From the NCBI RefSeq assembly GCF_001039355.2, contig NW_019775743.1, forward strand, positions 99,418 to 120,133: a stretch of 20,716 nucleotides of DNA, read 5' to 3'. The notes beneath the pieces were generated by a model. The model was given only the letters and a program-made list of their open reading frames with translations, searched no databases and was not told the DNA's origin. Below are positions 11,222 through 20,182 of the stretch, in pieces. Each line of letters opens with the position of its first letter. The first letter of the stretch is position 1. The stretch comes from Lingula anatina (lineage: Eukaryota > Brachiopoda > Lingulata > Lingulida > Lingulidae). The position numbers and the translations under genes were made by a program.

Positions 11222-11870
11222 GGGATGAGGCAATGAAAGCAGATGATACGGACTCGTAACTGATAACAACGAGAGCGCATGTAGAAAGTTCATTGAATCT
11301 GTTGTTGAGCGGTGCAAGGGTAATTATCTTATTTTGAACATCAGTAAAACCAAGGAAATGATATTAGATTTCAGACGGTATCAAAATGTAAAAACATCTC
11401 TACATATAGAGCATACTGTAGTTACGATAGTAGAGCAGTTCAAACTCCTAGGAATTCATATGAATAGTAAACTTACTTGGAATGACAACATCGAGAGGAG
11501 CGCAAGAAACCAAGACAAAGACTGTACTTTTTAAGATCATTGGGAACTTTTACAGATAATGAGACCGTTTTAATTAACTTTTATACACGTATCATTGAGA
11601 GTATTTTAACGTTTGAAGCATATGGTGCTTCACTTTCAGGCTTACAGTGGAGTAACGAAAAAAATCACTATGTTATTAACGCCGCCAGTAAAAATAATTG
11701 AGCTAAATTTCCCCTAACTGGATGATATCAGGAAAGACAGAATGGAGAAAACAACAAGACGCATTATGGGGATCCCACCCAGTCAGCAAATTCTCTTTTT
11801 TAATTATTACCAAGCAATACCAGACTGCTGACTTTTAAGGGGAGAAAACGGTTTTAAGCAGTTTTTGTCT
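11222..11870 (+). mobile_element. Degenerate non-LTR retrotransposon, reverse-transcriptase C-terminal end
   Basis: Conceptual translation across several frames gives the end of a Jockey/CR1/Rex-type reverse transcriptase: ADDT (catalytic motif) near 11241, then after a frameshift LILNISKTKEMILDFRR at about 11330-11375, FKLLGIHMNSKLTW at about 11440-11480, a further shift to QRLYFLRSLG near 11520, and a tail with LDDIRKDRMEKTTRRIMG at about 11720-11775. At least three frame changes and stop codons make it a dead 5'-truncated copy. The endonuclease half and most of the polymerase are absent. Family assignment is from motif pattern only. Confidence 0.75.
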
Positions 11871-12889
11871 CTGTATTATCTAATATTAATTCCACTTTTA
11901 CGCCTACTTCATAAATATTTTAGTGTCCTGTTCTTTTTTCAGTTTTATCTCTCCAATGAAAACAATTTCCAATATTTATATTGTAATATTTTATTGGATG
12001 AATACATTCTTATCATACTTGTTTGAAAAAAAAAAAAAAAACAAGAACAAGTAAGGTAAACACAAAACACCCTACACTGGACTTTTTAGAAATGACCTAA
12101 TGAAAATCTTTTACTCTAATAATTAAATGCATCAGACTTCACTTAAATTTGATTGATGTAAAGAACACTACATTTTAAATAAAATTTAGGTTTGAGAGTC
12201 AATCAGAAAGATAGTAGAATCATACAGAAAATCCTGCAATCCTGGCCTCAGGTATTCTTTATTTATAAAAAGTAATGTATAAAAACCATCTTAATTCAAC
12301 AAGAAACATATGAAAACCATTGGAATCATCAAGGGTTCAGATAAATAAAATTAAAGAACAAATTCTTTTAACTATCCACACCAACTGAAATCTATGCAAT
12401 TTATAGAATATTATACTGCCATACAATGTTCAATTTCTACTTAAATTCCATAATCCTTATTTCCAACAATGTTAGATCTTCAGCTTCACAAATAATAAAG
12501 AAAATTTATTTTATTAATAACCACACCCTTTTAAAACAATGTAATTTATATTATATTAGACAAAGTTTAATCAAAACAAACCAATTCAATGTGTTGTAGA
12601 CAATAATTCAACATCTTAAGCCTTACAAAAACAATAATTTCTTTAAAAAAACATTATATTGCTGTGGACAAACAAAAAAGAAAATTTTAAATCACTTGGT
12701 TCCCTTAGTGGGTCAAAGTTCAAACAGACAATTCAGCCACACATATTTTGATATTTAATTTTGAAATACAATGTTGCTTGATATAAAACTGACTTGACAC
12801 CAGGAAACCATGGAACTTAAAGTGCTACACTCTAATTACTTCTCTGATCCTTACTGTCGAGTTTTCAGTCATTTGGCCAAAAAAAAAGG
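11871..12889 (-). other. AT-rich stretch, possible 3' UTR of a minus-strand gene
   Basis: No coding frame. An A run lies at about 12027-12042. On the minus strand an AATAAA polyadenylation word sits at 11990-11995, about 0.9 kb downstream of the possible terminal exon at 12890-12999, so the stretch could be its 3' untranslated region. Compositional evidence only. Confidence 0.25.
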
Positions 12890-13309
12890 CTAAGTTAATC
12901 CACTGGTCAAGATTTGCATTTGATGAAGTGCACCAGATTTGTCCTTGCTGTCATGCTGATAGGAAGGTGGTCTCCTAGGCTTCTCCTTTGTTGATGAATC
13001 TGGAAAAATGTCACAATATTCCTTCAGAAGATATCCGTCGCTTTAATTGATCAATGTTTTTAAAATAAAGATATCATTACACTGTAAAAGAATATATTAA
13101 TTACCCAGCTGCAGGAATCATTTCATTAAGAAAACACGGCACATTTTGTCCAATGCAGATCCTGATATATGTCTTAAACTGTTTTGATTTTAATAAGTAA
13201 ATAAATAAATCCCACAGGGCGCAGTTTTACCTTAGCTGTCTCTTCTTGACTACCACTGGCCAATCAGAGGGAATATCTTCTACATCATTGACTTAAGAAA
13301 CTTTGCAGC
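12890..13309 (-). CDS. Possible last two exons of an unidentified gene
   Basis: Two exon-like blocks with splice signals: 13231-13309 (acceptor ATTTTCAG, donor GTAAAA) and 12890-12999 (acceptor TTTTTCCAG). The second is open for 35 codons to TAG in one frame, with hydrophilic residues (STKEKPRRPPSYQH). The first has a coding-like run (DIPSDWPVVVKKRQL) but carries stops near its 5' end in all three frames unless an internal acceptor (CTTAAG) is used, and its phase favours a different, shorter reading of the next exon. No family recognised; may be a pseudogene or UTR. Confidence 0.22.
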
Positions 13310-14244
13310 CTGAAAATATATAAATGACTACATTAAAATTATTATATTTTTACCCCTAGCTGATTTGGTAGGCATGACAGACATTTAAGCCTCTTGAGCT
13401 GATAGCAATTTAGCGAGAAACCCCTTGGAGATGGATCAATCCTGTTGACTCAATCTAGGTATGGGAACCCAGTCTTAAATCTTCATTTCATCACATGAAT
13501 ATTCACTACTGATTAAAACAATGCAGCCATCAGTCAGACTGGTTCTGTCCTGATTATGCTATATTACAGAAAGACCAGGACACTGATATCTATTCTTCTT
13601 ATCTAACAAATTTAAATTTTATCTAAGCATGTGTACAAAAGATGACGGACACAGATACATACTATATTGTATTTATTATTTCTTATCTTATCAAATATGT
13701 CAAGATGACTACTAATTAAAGGTTGGTGACATATATTATGTTCTTGGAGGTCCAAACAGAATATACATAATCTGACTAAAAGAATTCAGCAATAAATAAG
13801 GTTAAATAAATTATTTACAATCATAAAAAATAAATAATGCTCTCCCTTATCCAATTAAATTTGTGCCTCAAATTAAAAAAAAATTAAAAATGCTTATTAA
13901 ATAAGAATAATAATGACTTAATAATTATAATGTTTATTGAGCACAAAATGGTATGAAGATATATTTGCAGGCTTACTAGACTGCAGTATTTACATAACAT
14001 ATAAAGATATACATTGACAACACTTGCTATACCCATACTACACATAAAATTATTTCTCAAATATTTAATTAATGTTTAGTTCTGCATCTTGCAATTTCAG
14101 TTCTACAGATAACAGAGGTTCTGCCAAAGATTGGAAAATTGTTTGTCCCTTTTTGGTTGCCGTCATGGCCTTGTCTAATTTGGTTATCTTGGGTCAAAAT
14201 TTTAAGAAGTAGCTAGTGTACAATATTAGTTATGGCATGTCTAC
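13310..14244. other. Unassigned AT-rich stretch with repeat words
   Basis: No supported gene. A 34-codon open run at about 14101-14205 follows an acceptor-like TTTCAG on the plus strand but has no partner exon I can identify. Positions 13931-13953 share about 20 bases (TTTATTGAGCAC followed by AAATGGTA) with 14481-14503 and 16441-16463, and 13842-13880 is an inverted match to 14914-14955. Confidence 0.35.
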
Positions 14245-16150
14245 AGTTGGTGGTTCTGAAAATAAGGAATGGCCTAAAATTGATTAGAAATTTTGGGAAT
14301 CGGAAAAATGTTGTAGGACTGCAAGATTTATGGGGTTATCATGCAGATATCACAACCCCTTTTTGTATAGTTTTCTGAGGTTGTAACATGGATGAATTTT
14401 ATACACCAATATATTGTTTTTTAGTCTTTAAAATTTTGAAATCACAAAATTATTAAATGTTATGTTTATCTGCAAATATAAGTTTATTGAGCACTAAATG
14501 GTAACTTGGAAACATTCATAAATTAACTGCTGGCCTTATAGTAGGTTTCATATAGCTTCTTATTTTCTCCTACACATTCACTAAGAAAATTTTCATTGAA
14601 AGTGATTTATGATTTGTCTGAATTGGGTTTGCCGAAATATTCAGGAATGTTGGTTACATGGACGAATGGTTGTTGGTTGCATTAATCGGGATTTGAAATG
14701 TTCCAGTTTTTAAAATTTGGTAATAGATTGACGAGGAAAAGATTGAAATTGTTGATATTGTTTGTAGTAAATTTGGCATGTTTGTAATAAAAATGGTAAG
14801 TCGGTTTCAATTTCAAATTTTTTCATGTGTGCTTGCATTGTCTTCTTTATTTGCTTCCGTGAACTTCAGTAAATGATACTGAATTAGAAATACGATTTAA
14901 ATATTAATAATTTATTTTTAAAATTTGAGGCACAAAATTTGTCAACTAAGGGAGATGTATCACAACAGTATTGTTATGAAAATAAAAGGGTCAGATACAT
15001 CATTTATCTACACATGAAATGGACAGACAGTGGTCTCTTTATTGTAATTTTATCAACTTAAGTCATCTTCTTATCTGTAATTAAAACCATATATCTCTTG
15101 CAATAGTCCATTGTTTGAACAGGCTAATTATAACATTTATGTGTATACTCTGAGAAGCTGGTCAAGTTGCTGAAAGCTCCCAGATCTTACCCAGGTATAA
15201 AGACAACTGTGTGGAAGTAGCTACTAAAGTCTTGCTTGTTTATTCTTGGACAATGTCCCAGTGGAGCTGATGCTCAAAACCCTCTGTGATATAATTACAG
15301 TAAATGTAAACCAATTATGCTGATTTTGGAAAGCAATATGCCTCTTTACCAAAGAAAGCCACTCAGTAAATTTGAAGTATAACAAAAATATACGGTTTGG
15401 AATTTATGGGCCGAACATCACCAAATGTATAACCAAAAAACACACACACGCACAAAAAAGAAAAAAAAAACAGAACAATTACCGTAAATGTAAACCAATC
15501 ATTGGGTTTTATCTGGTTAGGTGAAGCTTGATAGAAAACCATGCCACATGTTAATCAAAGCATTGTGAAATGATTACAGATAATTAGATGCAGTGGGTTG
15601 TGAATTTTAATAATATCTTTAAAACATCTGAAATGTTGTATAGAAATGACTTCTACCAATCAGATATATCCACTGTAACCAGCAGTTAACATTGTCCAAC
15701 AGAATGACTGTATTCATGATTTTAAGTAGCAAGAGCCTACTTCAACCACATACACATTGCTCAGTACAAGGACTTGGTGCACTGGTAATATTTACAAGAA
15801 GTTCATACAAACTCCAAGTGAGTATGGTGCTCAATGTTGAATTGTGAACACAAGTATAGAATGAAAAGGACATATTAAGCCTGGATATGTATAACACTTC
15901 TTCTTAATACATGTAACTGACTGACTAAAAGCAAAGTGTATGACACTGGTGTACTTCAGTAACTACCCAGTATGGCTGACAGGAGTTATGTACAAAAGAA
16001 GGGTGATGAATAGGAAAATAAAATTATCTGATAGCCTTGGAAATGGGACTCGATGAAATTTTAAACAAGAATCTTTCAAGAAAATAATTACAAGTGTAGA
16101 TTCTGTGACAAGATTTCATACAAATAAGTTCTTGCACCATTCATTAAAAA

Positions 16151-16189
16151 ATGTGCACTGAAGAGAAACTTTACAAGTGTAGATACTGT
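16151..16189 (+). pseudogene. Thirteen-codon stub of the zinc-finger gene at the gap
   Basis: The first 13 codons (MCTEEKLYKCRYC) are identical to the start of the gene at 18102, then the sequence meets the 'n' at 16190 and resumes 1.9 kb further upstream. It should not be counted as a second gene; it marks the left end of the duplicated block. Confidence 0.85.
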
Positions 16190-18039
16190 NAGTTGGGGGT
16201 TCTGAAAATAAGGAATGGCCTAAAATTGATTAGAAATTTTGGGAATTGGAAAAATGTTGTAGGACTGCAAGATTTATGGTGTTATCATGCAGATATCACA
16301 ACCTCTTTTCATATAGTTTTCTTCACATTCAAAGCTGAGGTTGTAACATGGATGAATTTTATACACCAAAATATTGTTCTTTAGTCTTTTAAATTTTGAA
16401 ATCACAAAATTATTAAATGTTATGTTTATCTGCAAATATAAGTTTATTGAGCACTAAATGGTAACTTGGAAACATAAATTAATTAACTGCTGGCCTTAGA
16501 GTAGGTTTCATATAGCTTCTCATTTTCTCCTACACATTCCCTAAGAAAATTTTCATTGAAAGTGATCTATGATTTGTCTGAATTGGGTTTGCCGAAATAT
16601 TCAGGAATGTTGGTTACATGGATGAATGGTTGCTGGTTGCATTAATTGGGATTTGAAATGTTCCAGTTTTTAAAATTTGGTAAGAGATTGAAGAGGAAAA
16701 GATTGAAATTGTTGATATTGTTTGTAGCAAATCTGGCATGTTTGTAATAAAAATGGTAAGTCGGTTTTAATTTCAAAATTTTTCATGCGTGTTTGCATTG
16801 TCTTCTATATTTGCTTCAGTGAACTTCAGTATATGATACTGAATTAGAAATATGATTTAAATATTAATAATTTATTTTTAAAATCTGAGGCACAAATGTT
16901 GTCAACTAAGGGAGATGTATCACAACTGTATTGTTATGAAAATAAAAGGGTCTGATACATCATTTATCTACACATGAAATGGACAGACAGTGGTCTCTTT
17001 CATTATAATTTTATCAACTTAAGTCATCTTATCTGTAATTAAAACCATATATCTCTTGCAATAGCCCATTGTTTGAATAGGCTAACTATAACATTTATGT
17101 GTATACTCTGAGAAGCTGGTCAAGTTGCTGAAAGCTCCCAGATCTTACCCAGGTATAAAGACAACTGTGTGGAAGTAGCTACTAAGTCTTGCTTGTTTAT
17201 TCTTGGACAATGTTCCGGTAGATCTGATGCCCAAAACCCACCGTGATATAATCACAGTAAATATAAACCAATTATGCTGATTTTGGAAAGCAACATGCCT
17301 CTTTACCAAAGAAAGCAACTCAGTAAATTTGAAGTAGAAAAAAATACGGTTTGGAATTTATGGGCTGAACATCACCAAATGTATAACCAAAAAACAGACA
17401 CACACGCATAAAAAAGAAAAACAGAATAATTACCGTAAATGTAAACCAGTCATTGTTTTTTATCTGGTTAGGTGTAGCTTGATAGAAAACCATGTTACAT
17501 GTTAATCAAAGCTTAGTGAAATAATTACAGATAATTAGATGTGGTGGGTTGTGAATTTTAATAATATCTTTAAAACATCTGAAATATGGTATAGAAATGA
17601 CTTCAACCAATCAGATATATCCACTGTAGCCAGCAGTTAACATTGTCCAACAGAATGACTGTATTCAAGACTTTAAGCAGCAAGAGCCTACTTCAACTAC
17701 ATACACATTCCTCAGTACAAGGACTTGGTGCACTGGTAATATTTACAAGAAGATCATACAAACTCCAAGTGAGTATGGTGCTCAATGTTGAATTGTGAAC
17801 ACAAGTATAGAATGAAAAGGACATATCAAGCCTGGATAAGTATAACACCTCTTCTTAATACATGTAACTGACTAACTAAAAGCAAAGTGTATGACACTGG
17901 TGTACTTCAGTAACTACCCAGTATGGCTGACAGGAGTTATGTACAAAAGAAGGGTGATGAATAGGAAAAGAAATTTATCTGATAGCCTTGGAAATGGGAC
18001 TCAATGAAATTTTAAACAAGAATCTTTCAAGAAAATAAT

Positions 18040-18122
18040 TACAAGTGTAGATTCTGTGACAAGATTTCATACAAATAAGTTCTTGCACCATTCATTAAAA
18101 AATGTGCACTGAAGAGAAACTT
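18040..18122 (+). pseudogene. Decayed zinc finger upstream of the ORF
   Basis: Starts as a normal finger (YKCRFCDKISYK) but reaches TAA at 18076. The rest of the finger continues in another frame (SSCTIH, then TAA, then K and the ATG of the present ORF). The block is 83 bp where a finger repeat is 84 bp, so one base has been lost. The same decay is present at the end of the left duplicate (about 16089-16171). Confidence 0.7.
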
Positions 18123-19340
18123 TACAAGTGTAGATACTGTGAGAAAACTTTTACACAACAAGGATCTTGTATGGGCCATGAAAGAATTCACACAGGAGAG
18201 AAACCTTACAAGTGTAGATTCTGTGACAAAACTTTTACACAACAAGGTTCTTGCACAAGCCATGAAAGAATTCACACTGGAGAGAGACCTTACAAATGTA
18301 GATTCTGTGACAAAACTTATAAAGACAAAATTTCTTGCATTTGTCATGAGAGAATTCACAATGGAGAAAGACCTTACAAGTGTAGATTCTGTGACAAAAC
18401 TTTTACTCAAAAAGGGAGTTGCACTAACCATGAAAGAATTCACACCGGAGACAAACCTTACAAGTGTAGATTTTGTGACAAAACATATAAAGACAAAATT
18501 TCTTGCATATATCATGAGAGAATTCACTCTGGAGAGAGACCTTACAAATGTAGATTCTGCAACAAAACTTTCCCTATAAAAGGAAACTGCACTAACCATG
18601 AAAGAATTCACACCAGAGACAAACCTTATAAGTGTAGATTCTGTGACAAAACTTTTAAATACCAAAATTCTTGCATACGTCATGAGAAAATTCACACTGG
18701 AGAGAGACCTTACAAATGTAGATTCTGTGACAAAACTTTCGCTCAAAAAGGGAATTGCATCAGCCATGAAAGAATTCACATCAGAGACAAACCTTACAAG
18801 TGTAGATTTTGTGACATAAGTTTCACTCTCAAAGGGAATTGCACTGATCATGAAACCATTCATGGAGAGAAGCATAATCAAAGCAAGCACTGTGACACAG
18901 AGTTTATGACAAAATTGGCCTTCACTAGTCCTAAAAGAATGCACACCTGTGAGAAACCTTATACATGTGGAATAGAATTTAGTCAAGAGCATAATTGCAA
19001 AACACATGAAACAATGCACATCCAAACAAAATATAGTTCAAATACTTTAAGAGGAACTAAAGGCAATGAAAGTGGGTGTAACAATGCTCCAGATTCAGAG
19101 GGGGAGACAGCTGAAATAAGGAACGTGGAAAATGAACTGACAAACAATAATGCCAAAACCCATCATATATATGAGGAAGAAAGAACAAAATACTATTTTA
19201 AAGGTGATGACACTTTTACCACGGAGAATATCACCATCATTACTGACAATGATGTCTATGAAATACTTACTGGCATAAAAAGGACCACGCCAGGTGTCAT
19301 CACAACAGTTATGAAAAATCCTTTCTACAACTCAAAATGA
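18102..19340 (+). CDS. C2H2 zinc-finger protein, nine tandem fingers plus two decayed ones
   Basis: A single open frame of 412 residues ending in TGA. Nine intact fingers start at residue 8 and repeat every 28 residues to about residue 255, each with the pattern YKCR-x-C-x3-[FY]-x5-C-x2-H-x3-H, mostly joined by TGEKP-like linkers (TGERP, TGDKP, TRDKP). Such arrays bind DNA in the nucleus. The normally conserved core leucine is cysteine in all nine. Finger 10 (about 260-284) has lost a cysteine and a histidine, and finger 11 (about 285-306) has lost a cysteine. About 100 residues of acidic, Asn/Thr-rich tail follow with no known domain. There is no KRAB, BTB or ZAD domain in view; an N-terminal exon could lie upstream, because the ATG at 18102 sits inside a decayed finger. 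Single-exon, lineage-specific arrays of this kind are frequent in lophotrochozoans. Confidence 0.85.
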   Translation: MCTEEKLYKCRYCEKTFTQQGSCMGHERIHTGEKPYKCRFCDKTFTQQGSCTSHERIHTGERPYKCRFCDKTYKDKISCICHERIHNGERPYKCRFCDKTFTQKGSCTNHERIHTGDKPYKCRFCDKTYKDKISCIYHERIHSGERPYKCRFCNKTFPIKGNCTNHERIHTRDKPYKCRFCDKTFKYQNSCIRHEKIHTGERPYKCRFCDKTFAQKGNCISHERIHIRDKPYKCRFCDISFTLKGNCTDHETIHGEKHNQSKHCDTEFMTKLAFTSPKRMHTCEKPYTCGIEFSQEHNCKTHETMHIQTKYSSNTLRGTKGNESGCNNAPDSEGETAEIRNVENELTNNNAKTHHIYEEERTKYYFKGDDTFTTENITIITDNDVYEILTGIKRTTPGVITTVMKNPFYNSK

Positions 19341-19739
19341 TATGTTCGGATGACAGAAACAGAAAACTAACAAAAACAGCTATTTCGAACAATCAAGACA
19401 ATTTATGAAAACCATCTGAATCATATTTTTTTAACATACACAATTTATTCATTCAATGTGTTAAACAATATTTATTGCTCTCAAACGTACATTGTGGGTT
19501 CAATAATTATCAGACACTATTTTTAGATCACCAATAAGAATACTAAGTACAACTCATGCATTTTAGTCATTCAGTGTTAAAGCAATTATAACTCTTCCTT
19601 TGAGATTCAAAATTCCGCATGAAATACATTGTAAACAACGCATGGAAATATATTCTATTGTATTTTACCACTAAAACAGCCGTTATTGTAGTAAAACTAA
19701 AATCTGTGCTTGTCAATAGGGCTTTCGATGCTTTTCTTC
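19341..19739. other. 3' flank of the zinc-finger gene
   Basis: AT-rich, no coding frame and no canonical AATAAA on the plus strand that I can see. It presumably includes the 3' UTR. Confidence 0.35.
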
Positions 19740-20030
19740 CCGGTCATCAAGGCATTCATTGCTAATGACGTAATGGTGTCACGTGGATTCTCGCGTTCAT
19801 TCGAGACCAAAATAACATATGGCGCCAAATGCATTAATGCAGACGCAGACGTAAGTTGCGAGTTTTTGTACAGTGCGTCGGATAACGAAAAGCCCAGAAT
19901 GGCACACATTGTGGATATTAATGTATTTTTAACAAAAAGACGAATATATCTCATGAATCTTATATAGTGTTGTTGTTGTCTGCTTTTCCCGCGGTTTTAA
20001 GTAGGTCAACAGTGACTATGCGATGTCAGA
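19740..20030 (+). promoter_or_regulatory. Promoter-like region with CRE, E-box and two E2F-like words
   Basis: Richer in CpG than its surroundings. Contains TGACGTAA (CRE-like) at 19766-19773, TCACGTGG (E-box) at 19779-19786, TGGCGCCAAA (E2F word on the minus strand) at 19820-19829 and TTTTCCCGC (E2F word) at 19984-19992. E2F words of this quality are typical of cell-cycle gene promoters. Direction is uncertain; the exon-like block at 20164-20182 would suit a plus-strand gene leaving the window. Confidence 0.35.
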
Positions 20031-20043
20031 GAGAGCTCCGTCA

Positions 20044-20113
20044 GTTAAAATCTTAATCAATTTTAATCTCTTAAGAGATTAATCTCTTAAGAAATCTCTT
20101 AAGAGATTTTAAC
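20044..20113. repeat. Nested palindrome with three CTCTTAAG cores
   Basis: AATCTCTTAAGAGATT (20065-20080) and AAATCTCTTAAGAGATTT (20092-20109) are perfect palindromes, with a third half-copy between them at 20081-20091. The whole is enclosed by a 10-bp inverted repeat, GTTAAAATCT at 20044-20053 and AGATTTTAAC at 20104-20113. It could fold into alternative hairpins or a cruciform. Confidence 0.9.
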
Positions 20114-20163
20114 AAAAAAACGTACGATTAGGAAAAAACCCTGGATTAACTTTGAATGCAGGA

Positions 20164-20182
20164 ATGGGGTCGCTGACCATTG
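20164..20182 (+). other. Possible first coding exon with a strong splice donor
   Basis: ATGGGGTCGCTGACCATTG is followed at once by GTAAGTAC, a near-perfect donor. It lies about 170 bp downstream of the second E2F-like word. If spliced it encodes six codons plus one base; read through, it stays open for 34 codons. The remainder of the gene would be outside the window. Confidence 0.2.

Larger units (their letters stand above)
14245..18140. repeat. Direct tandem duplication of 1.95 kb with a gap at the centre
   Basis: Positions 14245-16189 and 16191-18140 are colinear copies differing by scattered substitutions and short indels. The 'n' at 16190 is the exact junction: the left copy stops inside the first zinc-finger codons and the right copy begins at the base after the 'n'. 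The unit is mostly non-coding and lies upstream of the zinc-finger gene. Each copy has a TATAAAG word (15196-15202, 17154-17160) and a conserved 47-codon open frame (15704-15847, 17655-17798) of unknown meaning. Probably two haplotypes placed in series. Confidence 0.88.

Noticed and set aside
13380-13480. Possible tRNA or tRNA-derived SINE
   Set aside because: I could not fit A and B boxes or a cloverleaf; no support beyond a slightly higher GC content.
18039-19025. Long minus-strand open frame (328 codons) antisense to the zinc fingers, and shorter plus-strand frames in the same stretch
   Set aside because: The 84-bp finger period is a multiple of three, so any stop-free alternative frame is copied through the whole array. 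The repetitive translation is a shadow of the fingers.
19697-19967. Overlapping 85-codon frames on both strands
   Set aside because: No ATG at the start of the plus frame, no domain, and the stretch looks like a promoter.
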